Source: Caulobacteraceae bacterium (lineage in GTDB: Bacteria; Pseudomonadota; Alphaproteobacteria; Caulobacterales; Caulobacteraceae). From it: a DNA stretch of 62,826 nucleotides. The stretch lies in assembly GCA_947478785.1 (NCBI GenBank), contig CANJXI010000010.1, positions 1 to 62,826 on the forward strand, in the 5' to 3' direction. Made by a program: the position numbers and the translations under genes. The notes below the pieces were generated by a model, which was given only the letters and a program-made list of their open reading frames with translations, ran no database searches and was not told the DNA's origin. This document shows positions 53,268 to 62,826 of this stretch, piece by piece. The stretch's first letter is position 1. Every line of letters begins with the position of its first letter.

Positions 53268-53732
53268 GTGGCGATCGAAACCTGGCAGGACGTGATGGTG
53301 CCTTTGGGCGCGGCCCTCATGGGCAGCAGCATCGGCGCCTGGACGACGCGGTTCGTAAGCCGGACGACGCGCGCCCACGCGCTCTACAACAGCTACCTTG
53401 AACGCTGCCTCGCGAATCCGGATCTCGCCAGCCACAACGCCTTCATGGGCGCCCACGGAAAGCGGCATAAGCTCACCTTCGATCCCCATCAGTTCGAGGG
53501 CGAGGCGGTCGAGCGCTACCACTGGTTCATCGCGCTGATGCTGGCGGCCATGGAGGAAATCATCGGCATCAAGGGCCGCGACCGCGGATGGCGTAGCGTC
53601 GTCCGGGACCAGGTCAGCTATCACGGCGGCTATTTCCAAGCAGCCTGGGGCTCCATGCGCGATTCGTACTCGAGAGCCCTTCAAGGAATCATCGACCCCC
53701 AGTTCCCAGGGAAATCCGATGCCAATAGCTAA
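53268..53732 (+). CDS. Unrecognised 154-residue protein between nuoF and nuoG
   Basis: 154 residues from a GTG 3 bp after nuoF. An N-terminal hydrophobic segment (about 9-23, VMVPLGAALMGSSIGAW) may be a membrane anchor; the rest is soluble, with many aromatic and charged residues (NAFMGAHGKRHKLTFDPHQFEGEAVERYHWFIALMLAAMEEIIG). I recognise no family. Its codon choice looks less GC-biased than that of nuoF and nuoG, which suggests recent acquisition. Its end overlaps the nuoG start by 14 nt, so it does not break the operon. Confidence 0.7.
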   Translation: MAIETWQDVMVPLGAALMGSSIGAWTTRFVSRTTRAHALYNSYLERCLANPDLASHNAFMGAHGKRHKLTFDPHQFEGEAVERYHWFIALMLAAMEEIIGIKGRDRGWRSVVRDQVSYHGGYFQAAWGSMRDSYSRALQGIIDPQFPGKSDANS

Positions 53733-55761
53733 GGTCGACGGCGTCGAGGTCGAGTTCGAAGCCGGCATGAACGTGCTGCAGGTGGCCGAGCTGGCGGGCA
53801 AGGAGATCCCGCGGTTCTGCTACCACGAGCGCCTCTCCATCGCCGGCAACTGCCGCATGTGCCTGGTCGAGGTGAAGCCCGGTCCGCCCAAGCCGCAGGC
53901 CTCCTGTGCGCTCCCGGCGGCCGAGAACATGGAGATCTTCACCGACACCCCGATGGTCCGAAAGGCCCGGCATGGGGTGATGGAGTTCCTGCTGATCAAC
54001 CACCCGCTGGATTGCCCGATCTGCGACCAGGGCGGCGAGTGCGACCTGCAGGACCAGGCCATGGGCTATGGCCGCGACGACAGCCGCTATTCGGAGAACA
54101 AGCGGGCCGTCGAAGAGAAGTTCATGGGTCCGCTGATCAAGACGGTGATGACCCGCTGCATCCAGTGCACCCGCTGCGTCCGGTTCATCACCGAAGTCGC
54201 CGGCGTGCCCGAGATCGGTCTGATAAGCCGCGGCGAAGACGTTGAAATCACGACCTATCTCGACAAGGCCGTGACCTCGGAACTGAGCGCCAACATCATC
54301 GACCTCTGCCCGGTGGGCGCGCTGACGTCGAAGCCCTACGCCTTCAACGCCCGCTCCTGGGAGCTGAAGAAAACCGAGAGCATCGACGTGATGGACGCAC
54401 TCGGCTCGGCGATCCGGGTGGACGCGCGTGGCGCGGCCGTCCTGCGCGTGCTGCCCCGCGTCAACGAGGAGATCAACGAGGAGTGGATCTCCGACAAGAC
54501 GCGCTACGCCGTCGACGGCCTGGCCCGCCAGCGCCTGGACCGCCCGTTCATCCGCGAGGCCGGCCGCCTGCGCCCAGCCACCTGGAACGAGGCCTTCGAC
54601 GTCGTCGCGGCCAAGCTCCAGGCGACCGCGCCCGACCGGATCGGCGTCATCGCGGGCGACCTGCAGGACGCGGAATCCATGAAAGCCGCGCTCGACCTCT
54701 TCTGCGGGATGGGCGTGCAGTCCACCGACTGCCGCCAGGACGGCATGGCCCTGGGCTCAGGCCCGCGCGAAAGCTGGCTGTTCAATTCCACCATCGCCGG
54801 CATCGAGGACGCCGATGTCGTCCTGCTGGTCGGGACCAATCCGCGCATCGAGGCCTCGGTCCTCAACGCGCGCCTGCGCAAGCGTTGGGTGGCCGGCGCC
54901 CTGCGGGTGGGCGTCATCGGTGAGGCGGCCGACCTCACCTACGCCTACGACTACCTGGGCGCCGGGCCCCAGTCGCTGGCCGGCCTGGCCAAGGACAAGA
55001 GCGAGTTCGTCAAGGCGCTGAAGGCGGCCAAGGCGCCGGCCATCGTCATTGGCGCGGGCGCGCTCACCCGCGCGGACGGCGCGGCCGTGCTGAAGGCCGC
55101 CGCCGGTGTCGCCAAGGCGTTCGGCATGACCTGGAACGTGCTGCATTCGGCCGCCGCCCGGGTCGGTGGTCTGGACCTCGGCTTCATACCGGGGGAGGGC
55201 GGCAAGACCGCCGCCCAGCTCGCGGCCAGCGGCGGCGCCGACGTGCTCTTCCTCCTGGGCGCCGACGAGATCGACACGACAGCGTCCGGCGCCTTCCGGA
55301 TCTACCTGGGCTCGCACGGCGACCGAGGCGCGCACGGCGCCGACGTGATCCTGCCCGGCGCGGCTTACACCGAGAAGAACGGCCTCTACGTCAACACCGA
55401 GGGGCGGGTGCAGCAGGGCGTCCGCGCCGTCTTCCCCAAGGGCGAGGCCAAGGAGGACTGGGCGATCCTGCGCGCGCTCTCCCAGCGGCTCGGCCAGACA
55501 CTGCCTTACGACACTCTGGACCAGCTCCGCGCCAAGCTCTTCGCCGACCACCCGACGTTCGGGCGCATCGACTATGTGGGCGAACCCGGCTCGGCGGGCC
55601 TCGACCTGGGCGCGCTGGGGACAGCGGGCGATCTCGGAGAAGCGCCCTTCGCCAGCGCGATTACCCAGTTCCACCTGTCCAACCCCATCGCGCGGGCCAG
55701 CGTGACGATGGCCGAATGCGCCGCGCTCGCCTCCGGCGCCGCGAAGATCGCGGCGGAGTAG
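53719..55761 (+). CDS. nuoG: NADH-quinone oxidoreductase subunit G (75 kDa)
   Basis: 680 residues. Carries clusters N1b, N4 and N5. [2Fe-2S] ligands are in RFCYHERLSIAGNCRMCLVE and ASCALP; the His/Cys N5 set lies in HPLDCPICDQGGECDLQD; N4 ligands lie in RCIQCTRCVRF and DLCPVGAL. The large C-terminal part is a molybdopterin-oxidoreductase-like domain without cofactor residues. The length and sequence are of the alphaproteobacterial/mitochondrial type. The ATG lies within the end of the preceding small gene. Confidence 0.97.
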   Translation: MPIAKVDGVEVEFEAGMNVLQVAELAGKEIPRFCYHERLSIAGNCRMCLVEVKPGPPKPQASCALPAAENMEIFTDTPMVRKARHGVMEFLLINHPLDCPICDQGGECDLQDQAMGYGRDDSRYSENKRAVEEKFMGPLIKTVMTRCIQCTRCVRFITEVAGVPEIGLISRGEDVEITTYLDKAVTSELSANIIDLCPVGALTSKPYAFNARSWELKKTESIDVMDALGSAIRVDARGAAVLRVLPRVNEEINEEWISDKTRYAVDGLARQRLDRPFIREAGRLRPATWNEAFDVVAAKLQATAPDRIGVIAGDLQDAESMKAALDLFCGMGVQSTDCRQDGMALGSGPRESWLFNSTIAGIEDADVVLLVGTNPRIEASVLNARLRKRWVAGALRVGVIGEAADLTYAYDYLGAGPQSLAGLAKDKSEFVKALKAAKAPAIVIGAGALTRADGAAVLKAAAGVAKAFGMTWNVLHSAAARVGGLDLGFIPGEGGKTAAQLAASGGADVLFLLGADEIDTTASGAFRIYLGSHGDRGAHGADVILPGAAYTEKNGLYVNTEGRVQQGVRAVFPKGEAKEDWAILRALSQRLGQTLPYDTLDQLRAKLFADHPTFGRIDYVGEPGSAGLDLGALGTAGDLGEAPFASAITQFHLSNPIARASVTMAECAALASGAAKIAAE

Positions 55762-55764
55762 GCG

Positions 55765-56838
55765 ATGCCCTGGATTGCTTCGATCACCCGTGACAACCCG
55801 ATCCTCTGGTTCGCCCTGACCTTCGGCCAGATCGTGGTCATCACCATTGTCTTGCTACTGGTCGTGGCCTTCATGATCTACGGCGACCGCAAGGTTTTCG
55901 CCGGCGTCCAGATGCGCAAAGGCCCCAACGTCGTGGGCCCCTTCGGTCTGCTGCAGTCCTTCGCCGACCTCGGCAAGTTCCTGGTCAAGGAGCTGGTCGT
56001 GCCGGCCGGGGCCGACAAGATCGTCTTCCTGCTGGCGCCGCTGATCAGCGTGACGCTGGCGCTGGGCTCGTGGGCCGCCATTCCGCTGGCGCCCGGCTGG
56101 GTGGTGGCCGACATCAACGTCGGCATCCTCTACCTCTTCGCGGTCTCCTCGATGGGCGTCTACGGCATCATCATGGGCGGCTGGGCGTCCAACTCGAAAT
56201 ATCCGTTCCTGGGCGCGCTGCGCTCGGCGGCCCAGATGGTCAGCTACGAGGTCTCCATCGGCTTCGTGATCATCACCGTGATCCTGCTGGGCGGCTCCAT
56301 GAGCCTGCCGCGCATCGTCGAGCTGCAGGCCGGCGGCTTCTGGAACTGGAACATCCTGGGCGGCGGCGGCCTGAAAAACCTGCCGCTGGCGCTGGTGATG
56401 ATCCCCATGGGCGTGATCTTCTTCATCTCAGGCCTGGCCGAGACCAATCGCCCGCCCTTCGACCTGCCCGAGGCCGAGTCCGAGCTCGTCGCCGGCTATG
56501 CGGTGGAATACGGCTCCACGCCCTACCTGCTGTTCTACCTGGCCGAGATGTCCAACATCCTCTTGATGTCGGGCCTGATGGCGGTGCTGTTCCTGGGGGG
56601 CTGGCAGGCGCCGTTTCCGACGCCGTTCACCGCCTCCTGGGCGCCCTGGGCGGCCAGCCTGTTCGGCCTGATGTGGCTGGTGCTGAAGACCGCCTTCATC
56701 CTGTTCATGAACGCCATGGTCCGCGCCGTGGTGCCGCGCTACCGCTACGACCAGCTGATGCGCCTGGGGTGGAAGGTGTTCCTGCCGACCGCGCTGGTCG
56801 CCGTGGCCATCGTCGCCGGCTGGCGGGTGTACGCATGA
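55765..56838 (+). CDS. nuoH: NADH-quinone oxidoreductase subunit H
   Basis: 357 residues, eight membrane segments. Links the quinone site to the membrane arm. [34 protein letters not shown] is the ND1 signature, and [29 protein letters not shown] carries the acidic loop essential for quinone coupling. It starts 3 bp after nuoG and overlaps the next gene as ATGA. Confidence 0.97.
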   Translation: MPWIASITRDNPILWFALTFGQIVVITIVLLLVVAFMIYGDRKVFAGVQMRKGPNVVGPFGLLQSFADLGKFLVKELVVPAGADKIVFLLAPLISVTLALGSWAAIPLAPGWVVADINVGILYLFAVSSMGVYGIIMGGWASNSKYPFLGALRSAAQMVSYEVSIGFVIITVILLGGSMSLPRIVELQAGGFWNWNILGGGGLKNLPLALVMIPMGVIFFISGLAETNRPPFDLPEAESELVAGYAVEYGSTPYLLFYLAEMSNILLMSGLMAVLFLGGWQAPFPTPFTASWAPWAASLFGLMWLVLKTAFILFMNAMVRAVVPRYRYDQLMRLGWKVFLPTALVAVAIVAGWRVYA

Positions 56839-57032
56839 CCCGGTGGATGCTGACCTTGGCTATCGCGGCGGGCCTCTCCGCCTGCGCGGCCTCGACGCCC
56901 GATGGCGGCGTGGCCAACTACGACGCGCTCAAGGCCGCGCGCGACAAGTGCGCCGCCCAGGGCGGAACGCTGACGCTGACCGACCAGGGCGATGCGCGCC
57001 GGATCGACGCCTACACCTGCGAGAGGAAGTGA
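56835..57032 (+). CDS. Small lipoprotein inside the nuo operon
   Basis: 65 residues, ATG overlapping the nuoH stop. A lipoprotein signal ([13 protein letters not shown], lipobox LSAC, Cys near residue 17) is followed by a 48-residue mature part with two more cysteines ([12 protein letters not shown] and DAYTCERK) that could form a disulfide in the periplasm. No family recognised. It would be membrane-anchored on the periplasmic face, next to the membrane arm of complex I. Three bases (GTG AGC) before nuoI. Confidence 0.8.
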   Translation: MTRWMLTLAIAAGLSACAASTPDGGVANYDALKAARDKCAAQGGTLTLTDQGDARRIDAYTCERK

Positions 57033-57034
57033 GC

Positions 57035-57526
57035 ATGTTCCAGCGGATCGGACAGGCCTTGAAAGGCGCCGCCCTGATGGACTTCGCGGGCGCGCTGGGC
57101 CTTGGCATGAGGTATCTCGTGCGCCCCAAGGCGACCGTCATCTATCCCAACGAGCGCAACCCGCAGAGCCCGCGCTTCCGCGGCGAGCACGCGCTGCGCC
57201 GCTATCCCAACGGGGAAGAGCGCTGCATCGCCTGCAAGCTCTGCGAGGCGATCTGCCCGGCTCAGGCCATCACCATCGAGGCCGAGCCCCGCGAGGACGG
57301 CAGCCGGCGCACCACCCGCTACGACATCGACATGGTCAAATGCATCTACTGCGGGCTCTGCCAGGAGGCGTGCCCTGTGGACGCCATCGTCGAGGGCCCC
57401 AACCTCGAGTTTGCCGTGGAAACCCGCGAGGAGCTCTACTACGACAAGGCCCGCCTGCTGGATAACGGCGACCGGTGGGAGCGGGAAATCGCGAAGAATC
57501 TGGAACTGGATGCGCCCTATCGCTAA
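57035..57526 (+). CDS. nuoI: NADH-quinone oxidoreductase subunit I (23 kDa)
   Basis: 163 residues. Ferredoxin-like subunit with clusters N6a and N6b: [12 protein letters not shown] and [12 protein letters not shown]. An N-terminal amphipathic helix anchors it to the membrane. GAGAGGAAG in the end of the lipoprotein gene is its ribosome binding site. A 64-bp gap separates it from nuoJ. Confidence 0.97.
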   Translation: MFQRIGQALKGAALMDFAGALGLGMRYLVRPKATVIYPNERNPQSPRFRGEHALRRYPNGEERCIACKLCEAICPAQAITIEAEPREDGSRRTTRYDIDMVKCIYCGLCQEACPVDAIVEGPNLEFAVETREELYYDKARLLDNGDRWEREIAKNLELDAPYR

Positions 57527-57590
57527 GACCCGCCCGGGCCTTGGCGATATGCGAATCTGACGACGACTGGACGGGAGCTAGAACCGGCTG

Positions 57591-58220
57591 ATGGCCTTGC
57601 AGGCGATCGCATTTTACCTGATGGCGGCGGTGACGCTGGGCTCCGGCATCGCCGTGGTCTCGGCGAAGAATCCCGTGCACTCGGTGCTGTTCCTGATCTC
57701 CGCCTTCTTCTCGGCGGCGGGCCTCTTCGTGCTGCTGGGCGCGGAGTTCCTGGCGATGCTGCTGGTGGTCGTCTACGTGGGCGCCGTCGCGGTGCTGTTC
57801 CTGTTCGTGGTGATGATGCTGGACGTCGATTTCGCCCAGCTTCGCCAGGGCTTCGCCCGCTACATGCCGCTGGGCGGCGCCATCGCCGGTGGCCTGGCCA
57901 TCGAGATGGTGCTGGTCTCCACCGCCGTGGCCACCAACGGCGCGGCCCGGCTGAACGACACGCCCATGGCGGCCGGCGCGCACGCCCCCCTGGGCGTCAC
58001 CAACGCCGAGGCGATCGGGCGCGTGCTCTATACGAACTATGTCTATTTCTTCCAGGCGGCGGGCCTGGTCCTGCTGGTGGCGATGATCGGGGCCATCGTG
58101 CTGACGCTGCGGCATAAGCCCGGCGTGCGCCGCCAGGTGATCATGGACCAGGTGCTGCGGACGCCCAAGACCGGCATGCGCATGGTCTCGCCCAAGCAAG
58201 GCGAAGGAACCGACGCATGA
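57591..58220 (+). CDS. nuoJ: NADH-quinone oxidoreductase subunit J
   Basis: 209 residues, five membrane segments. ND6 homologue whose third helix carries the pi-bulge region in [58 protein letters not shown] is typical. Stop overlaps nuoK by 4 nt. Confidence 0.96.
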   Translation: MALQAIAFYLMAAVTLGSGIAVVSAKNPVHSVLFLISAFFSAAGLFVLLGAEFLAMLLVVVYVGAVAVLFLFVVMMLDVDFAQLRQGFARYMPLGGAIAGGLAIEMVLVSTAVATNGAARLNDTPMAAGAHAPLGVTNAEAIGRVLYTNYVYFFQAAGLVLLVAMIGAIVLTLRHKPGVRRQVIMDQVLRTPKTGMRMVSPKQGEGTDA

Positions 58221-58525
58221 CCGTGGGGCTCGCGCACTATCTGGCGGTCGCCGCGATCCTGTTCACCATCGGTGTCTTCGGCATCTTCGTGAACCGCAAG
58301 AACATCATCGTCATCCTGATGTCGATCGAGCTGATCCTGCTGGCCGTGAACATCAACCTGGTGGCCTTCTCGGTCTATCTGGGCAACGTCACCGGCCAGA
58401 TCTTCGCCATGTTCGTGCTCACCGTGGCCGCCGCCGAGGCCGCCGTCGGCCTGGCGATCCTGGTCACCTTCTTCCGCAATCGCGGCGACATCGCCGTCGA
58501 CGACGCCTCCGTGATGAAGGGTTGA
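58217..58525 (+). CDS. nuoK: NADH-quinone oxidoreductase subunit K
   Basis: 102 residues, three membrane segments. ND4L homologue with the proton-channel glutamates in [18 protein letters not shown] and [18 protein letters not shown]. Ends [13 protein letters not shown] as usual for alphaproteobacteria. Confidence 0.97.
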   Translation: MTVGLAHYLAVAAILFTIGVFGIFVNRKNIIVILMSIELILLAVNINLVAFSVYLGNVTGQIFAMFVLTVAAAEAAVGLAILVTFFRNRGDIAVDDASVMKG

Positions 58526-58527
58526 GG

Positions 58528-60606
58528 ATGGACGCGCACCTCCTCGTAACCGTCATCCTGTTCGGACCGCTGATCGGCGCGACGATAGCGGGCCTGTTCG
58601 GTCGCCGGATCGGCGACACGCCGTCGCGAGCGATCACCACGGGCTTCCTGCTGCTCTCGGCGGTGCTGTCGTGGGTGGTGTTTTCCCAGTGGACCTGGGG
58701 CGGGCTCGAGCCCTTCACGCTCACCTATGCGCCGTTCATCCAGGTCGGCAATTTCCTTTCCAGCTGGTCGTTCCGGCTGGATGGCCTGTCGGCGGTGATG
58801 CTGGTGGTGGTGACCACGGTCTCCAGTCTCGTCCACGTCTATTCGTGGGGCTACATGGCCGACGACGACAGCAAGCCCCGGTTCTTCGCCTACCTGTCGC
58901 TGTTCACCTTCGCCATGCTGGCGCTTATCAGCGCGGCGGACTTCATGCAGCTGTTCTTCGGCTGGGAAGGCGTCGGCCTGGCGAGCTACCTGCTGATCGG
59001 CTTCTGGTATCACAAGCCCACCGCCAACGCCGCGGCGATCAAGGCCTTCGTGGTCAACCGGGTGGGCGACTTCGGCTTCGCGCTCGGCATCATGACGGTC
59101 TTCTGGTCGCTGGGCTCGATCCAGTTCGCCCAGATCTTCCCGCTTGTGGCGGCCCACGCCAACGACGCCTGGGCCTTCGCGGGCCAATCCTTCCGCCTGA
59201 TGGACCTCGCCTGCACGCTGCTGTTCGTGGGCGCCATGGGCAAGTCGGCCCAGTTCTTCCTGCACACCTGGCTTCCCGACGCCATGGAGGGCCCGACGCC
59301 GGTCTCGGCCCTGATCCACGCCGCCACCATGGTCACCGCCGGCGTCTACATGGTCTGCCTGCTCTCGCCGATGTTCGAATACGCGCCCTTCGCCAAGCAT
59401 GTGGTCGTGGTGATCGGCGCCATCACCGCGCTCTTCGCCGCCACCGTCGGCCTGGTGCAGAACGACATCAAGCGGGTGATCGCCTATTCGACCTGCTCTC
59501 AGCTCGGCTACATGTTCATGGCCGCGGGCGTCGGCGCCTACCAGGCCTCGATGTTCCACCTCTTCACCCACGCCTTCTTCAAGGCGCTGCTGTTCCTGGG
59601 CGCGGGCTCGGTGATCCACGCCATGGCCCACGAGCAGGACATGCGCCGCTACGGCGGGCTGGCGAAATACCTGCCGGTGACCTTTGGCGTCATGACCATC
59701 GGCACGATCGCCATCACCGGCCTCGGCATCCCCGGCCTGGAGATCGGCTTCGCCGGCTTCTACTCCAAGGACTCGATCATCCACGCGGCCTATGCGTCGG
59801 GCGTGGCGGGCGATCCCCTGGGCTACTTCGCCTTCGTCATGGGCGTCTTCGTGGCCCTGCTGACCGCCTTCTATTCCTGGCGCCTGGCCTTCTTCACCTT
59901 CAACGGACACGCCCGCTGGACGTCGGAAGACCTCGAACACCACTGGCACAACCGTGATCACGCCCACGGCGACGACCACGGCCATGCCGACGCGGCCCAC
60001 GCCGAGACCCATTCCGAGCCCGACCACGGTGGCCACCAGCACCTGCCGCACGAGAGCCCCTGGTCGATGCGCCTTCCGCTGATCGCGCTCTCCATCGGAG
60101 CCATCGCCGCCGGGTTCTTCTTCCACGAGAAGTTCATCGGCGCCGAGCAGATCGAATTCTGGAAGGGCGCGATCTTCACGGGCGCGAGCAATCACGTGCT
60201 GGCGGAACACGAGCTGCCGGTCCTGATCGAGCAGGCGCCGCTGATCGCCGGCGTCATCGGCCTGCTGATCGCGGCCTACGTCTATCTGCTGAAGGAAGGC
60301 CTGGGGGCCAGGCTCGCCGCCCAGCGGGGCCCGCTCTATGTCTTCTTCTACAACAAGTGGTTCTTCGACGAGCTCTACCAGGCGACCTTCGTCCGCGCGG
60401 CGAAATTCCTGGGCGACCTCTTCTGGAAGGGCGGCGACCAGAAGATCATCGACGGGCTGGGCCCGGACGGCGTATCGGCGGTGTCCTACCAGGTCGGGCG
60501 CGGCGCTGGCCGCATCCAGAGCGGCTATGTCTACCACTACGCCTTCGTGATGCTCTTGGGCGTCGCGGCCATCCTCAGCTACGCCCTCTGGGCGTGGAAC
60601 AGCTAG
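58528..60606 (+). CDS. nuoL: NADH-quinone oxidoreductase subunit L
   Basis: 692 residues from the ATG at 58528 (an in-frame TTG two codons earlier overlaps the nuoK stop). Antiporter-like proton-pumping subunit at the end of the membrane arm, with the long lateral helix at its C-terminus. FFGWEGVGLASYLLIGFWY, KSAQFFLHTWLPDAMEGPTPVSALIHAATMVTAGVY and HAFFKALLFLGAGSVIH are diagnostic. A loop at about residues 469-510 is extremely His-rich (HHWHNRDHAHGDDHGHADAAHAETHSEPDHGGHQH), which may bind metal. Confidence 0.97.
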   Translation: MDAHLLVTVILFGPLIGATIAGLFGRRIGDTPSRAITTGFLLLSAVLSWVVFSQWTWGGLEPFTLTYAPFIQVGNFLSSWSFRLDGLSAVMLVVVTTVSSLVHVYSWGYMADDDSKPRFFAYLSLFTFAMLALISAADFMQLFFGWEGVGLASYLLIGFWYHKPTANAAAIKAFVVNRVGDFGFALGIMTVFWSLGSIQFAQIFPLVAAHANDAWAFAGQSFRLMDLACTLLFVGAMGKSAQFFLHTWLPDAMEGPTPVSALIHAATMVTAGVYMVCLLSPMFEYAPFAKHVVVVIGAITALFAATVGLVQNDIKRVIAYSTCSQLGYMFMAAGVGAYQASMFHLFTHAFFKALLFLGAGSVIHAMAHEQDMRRYGGLAKYLPVTFGVMTIGTIAITGLGIPGLEIGFAGFYSKDSIIHAAYASGVAGDPLGYFAFVMGVFVALLTAFYSWRLAFFTFNGHARWTSEDLEHHWHNRDHAHGDDHGHADAAHAETHSEPDHGGHQHLPHESPWSMRLPLIALSIGAIAAGFFFHEKFIGAEQIEFWKGAIFTGASNHVLAEHELPVLIEQAPLIAGVIGLLIAAYVYLLKEGLGARLAAQRGPLYVFFYNKWFFDELYQATFVRAAKFLGDLFWKGGDQKIIDGLGPDGVSAVSYQVGRGAGRIQSGYVYHYAFVMLLGVAAILSYALWAWNS

Positions 60607-60618
60607 GGGGCCGGGACC

Positions 60619-62103
60619 GTGCCGCTTCTCTCCCTGATCACCTACGCCCCGCTGATCGGCGTCGCCGCGATCCTGATCCTGCGCGTCTTCGGCAAGGCCG
60701 AGGACCCCAAGGCCATCGAGACGGCCAAGTGGATCACCCTGCTGACCACGCTGGCGACGCTGGCGCTGTCGGTGCTGCTGGTCTTCCAGTTCAACCCGTC
60801 CGACAACGGCTTCCAGTTCGTCGAGGAGACCCCCTGGTTCGCCGGCCTCTACTACCGGATGGGCGTCGACGGGATCAGCGTGCTCTTCGTGCTGCTGACC
60901 GCCTTCCTGATGCCGATCTGTATCGCCGCCTCCTGGAAGTCGATCGACAGGCGCGTCCTCGAATACATGATCGCCTTCTTGGTGCTGGAGACCCTGGTGA
61001 TCGGCGTATTCTGCGCGCTCGACATCATCCTCTTCTACGTCTTCTTCGAGTTCGGCCTGGTGCCGATGTTCCTGATCATCGGCATATGGGGCGGCCAGCG
61101 CAGGGTCTACGCGGCCTTCAAGTTCTTCCTCTACACGCTCCTGGGCTCGGTCCTTATGCTGGCCGCGATCCTCGGCATGATCGGCATCGCCCACACCAGT
61201 TCCATCCCCGAGCTGATGGTCTTCAAGTTCGCGCCGGGCATCCAGACCTGGTTGTGGCTGGCCTTCTTCGCCTCCTTCGCGGTCAAGATGCCCATGTGGC
61301 CGGTCCACACCTGGCTGCCGGACGCCCACGTGGAAGCGCCCACCGCCGGTTCGGTGATCCTGGCCGGCATTCTCCTGAAGCTCGGCGGCTACGGCTTCAT
61401 GCGGTTTTCCCTGCCGATGTTCCCGCAGGCCTCGCAGATGTTCACGCCGCTGGTCTTCGCGCTCAGCGTGATCGCCGTCGTCTACACTTCGCTGGTCGCC
61501 TTCCGGCAGACCGACATCAAGAAGCTGATCGCCTATTCGTCGGTGGCCCACATGGGCTTCGTGACCATGGGCATCTTCTCCGGCAACGTCACCGGTGAGC
61601 AGGGCGCGCTTTTCCAGATGCTGAGCCACGGGGTGATCTCCGGCGCGCTCTTCCTCTGCGTCGGCGTCGTCTACGACCGCATGCACACCCGCGAGATCGC
61701 CTTCTATGGCGGCCTGGTGCACCGCATGCCCTGGTACGCGGCCACCTTCATGCTCTTCACCATGGGCAATGTCGGCCTGCCGGGCACCTCGGGCTTCTTG
61801 GGCGAGATCCTCACCATGACCGGGACCTATGGCGTCTCCACCTGGACGGCGATCATCGCGGCGACCGGCGTGATCCTGTCGGCGGTCTACGCCCTCAACC
61901 TCTACCGCGCGGTGATCTTCGGCAACCTGACCAACGACAAGCTGGCGGCCATCACCGACATGGACTGGCGCGAGATCGCGATCTTCGCGCCCCTGATCGC
62001 CTCCACCCTGTGGCTCGGCATTTCGCCGGGTTCCGTGTTCAACCTGACCCAGGCCTCGGTGGACCATCTGGTCCAGGTCTACCAAGCCGCGATCGGGGGC
62101 TGA
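60619..62103 (+). CDS. nuoM: NADH-quinone oxidoreductase subunit M
   Basis: 494 residues from a GTG with GGGGG upstream. Antiporter-like proton-pumping subunit (ND4). [21 protein letters not shown] carries the channel glutamate, and [37 protein letters not shown] the lysine and further conserved residues. 14 membrane segments are expected and the length fits. Confidence 0.97.
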   Translation: MPLLSLITYAPLIGVAAILILRVFGKAEDPKAIETAKWITLLTTLATLALSVLLVFQFNPSDNGFQFVEETPWFAGLYYRMGVDGISVLFVLLTAFLMPICIAASWKSIDRRVLEYMIAFLVLETLVIGVFCALDIILFYVFFEFGLVPMFLIIGIWGGQRRVYAAFKFFLYTLLGSVLMLAAILGMIGIAHTSSIPELMVFKFAPGIQTWLWLAFFASFAVKMPMWPVHTWLPDAHVEAPTAGSVILAGILLKLGGYGFMRFSLPMFPQASQMFTPLVFALSVIAVVYTSLVAFRQTDIKKLIAYSSVAHMGFVTMGIFSGNVTGEQGALFQMLSHGVISGALFLCVGVVYDRMHTREIAFYGGLVHRMPWYAATFMLFTMGNVGLPGTSGFLGEILTMTGTYGVSTWTAIIAATGVILSAVYALNLYRAVIFGNLTNDKLAAITDMDWREIAIFAPLIASTLWLGISPGSVFNLTQASVDHLVQVYQAAIGG

Positions 62104-62110
62104 GGCCGAC

Positions 62111-62826
62111 ATGACCTTTTCCGCCGACCTGGCGCTCGCCCATCCCGAACTGATCCTCGCCGGCGGCGCGCTGCTGCTGCTCCTGTGGGGCGCGTTCTCG
62201 CCCAAGAGCACCTTTGCCATCGGGATCGCCGGCGTCCTCGTGCTGCTGGCCGCCGCCGCCGCCGCCGCCACGGCCCCGTTCGGCCAGGGCTTCGCCGGCG
62301 GCCTGATCTCGGATGCGGCCTCGACCTTCGCCAAGGTGGCGATCTATGTGGCCAGCGCCGTCGCCATCCCGCTGGGCCAGCGCTGGTTCGAGCGGCGCGG
62401 GGTGAACAACTTCGAGTTCCCGGTGCTGATCCTCCTGGCGGCGCTCGGCATGGGCATGATGGCCTCGGCCGGGGACCTGATCTCGCTCTACGTCGGCGTC
62501 GAGCTGCATTCGCTGGCGCTCTATGTGCTCGCCGCCATGCACCGCGACAACGCCAAGGCCTCCGAGGCGGGGCTGAAATATTTCGTACTCGGCGCACTGT
62601 CCTCCGGCCTGCTGCTTTATGGGGCCAGCCTGATCTACGGCTTCGCCGGCTCGACGGTGTTCACCGACATCTCCGCCTCCGTGCAGGCCGGGACCCACAC
62701 CGGCGTGCTCTTCGGCCTGGTGTTCCTGGTCTGCGGCCTGGCCTTCAAGGTCTCCGCCGCGCCCTTCCACATGTGGACGCCCGACGTCTACGAGGGCGCG
62801 CCGACCCCGGTCGTGGCCTTCTTCGC
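62111..62826 (+). CDS. nuoN: NADH-quinone oxidoreductase subunit N (3' end outside window)
   Basis: At least 238 residues; the gene runs off the right edge. Starts MTFSADLALAHPELILAGGALLLLLWGAFS 7 bp after nuoM. YVGVELHSLALYVLAAMHRDNAKASEAGLKYFVLGALSSGLLLYGASLIYG and FKVSAAPFHMWTPDVYEGAPTPVVAFF are the conserved ND2 blocks. It closes the canonical nuo order A-N. Confidence 0.95.
   Translation, partial: MTFSADLALAHPELILAGGALLLLLWGAFSPKSTFAIGIAGVLVLLAAAAAAATAPFGQGFAGGLISDAASTFAKVAIYVASAVAIPLGQRWFERRGVNNFEFPVLILLAALGMGMMASAGDLISLYVGVELHSLALYVLAAMHRDNAKASEAGLKYFVLGALSSGLLLYGASLIYGFAGSTVFTDISASVQAGTHTGVLFGLVFLVCGLAFKVSAAPFHMWTPDVYEGAPTPVVAFF

Noticed and set aside
58375..62334. 1319-codon open frame on the minus strand opposite nuoL and nuoM
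   Set aside because: It is the antisense of clearly identified genes, with His/Asp/Glu/Arg-rich low-complexity translation typical of shadows in GC-rich DNA, and no ribosome binding site or domain.

Overview
The window is GC-rich (roughly two-thirds G+C by eye), densely coding chromosomal DNA from an alphaproteobacterium, most probably a member of the Caulobacterales (Caulobacter/Phenylobacterium type). The strongest markers are clpP - cicA - clpX - lon - hup in one block with cicA reading against its neighbours, a PleD-like protein whose degenerate GGDEF site and intact inhibitory site match PopA, and a 14-gene complex I locus with an NDUFS4-like accessory subunit gene elsewhere in the window. 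The genus is inferred from gene content; no rRNA gene is present.

Layout. 1-2.2 kb is the end of an integrated element: the 5' tip of an IS21-type transposase, a cargo gene and a tyrosine integrase, with a phased 10-bp repeat in front of the integrase. 2.2-3.9 kb holds a double cold-shock-domain protein, a DUF192 protein, tRNA-Pro, an NDUFS4-like complex I subunit and tRNA-Arg. 4.0-10 kb is a minus-strand block: glutathione peroxidase, a glycerate-kinase-like protein, a cystathionine beta-lyase-like enzyme, 3-mercaptopyruvate sulfurtransferase, cysteine synthase and a cyclopropane fatty acid synthase. 10.1-13.5 kb makes inner-core LPS precursors (kdsA, hldE, hldD), followed by a DUF3089 protein without its serine nucleophile. 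14.6-21.5 kb carries DNA repair helicases (recG, mfd), an EpsD-like lipoprotein and sdhE. 21.5-23.3 kb is popA with a coupled membrane protein gene.

23.5-34 kb is a mixed accessory region: a CoA-transferase-family protein, an amidohydrolase, two YihY/BrkB membrane proteins, a UPF0104 membrane protein with a TusA-like protein, a run of small stress-type genes behind a possible EcfG promoter, an ABC-F ATPase, ndk and small proteins. 34-41.5 kb is an M20 peptidase followed by clpP, cicA, clpX, lon and hup. 41.6-47.7 kb holds a manganese (yybP-ykoY) riboswitch with a GDT1-family manganese exporter, tRNA-Val, a hydrolase, a POT peptide transporter, an aldo/keto reductase, an MliC-type lipoprotein, an acyltransferase and tRNA-Asp.

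47.9 kb to the right edge is one long nuo operon (nuoA to nuoN, nuoN cut by the edge). Most genes overlap or nearly touch. Four non-canonical genes are embedded in it: an NTF2-like protein after nuoD, a 69-residue membrane protein after nuoE, a 154-residue protein between nuoF and nuoG, and a 65-residue lipoprotein between nuoH and nuoI. These embedded genes, the integrase-proximal repeat, the catalytically altered DUF3089 protein and the PopA-like regulator are the most rewarding things to follow up.
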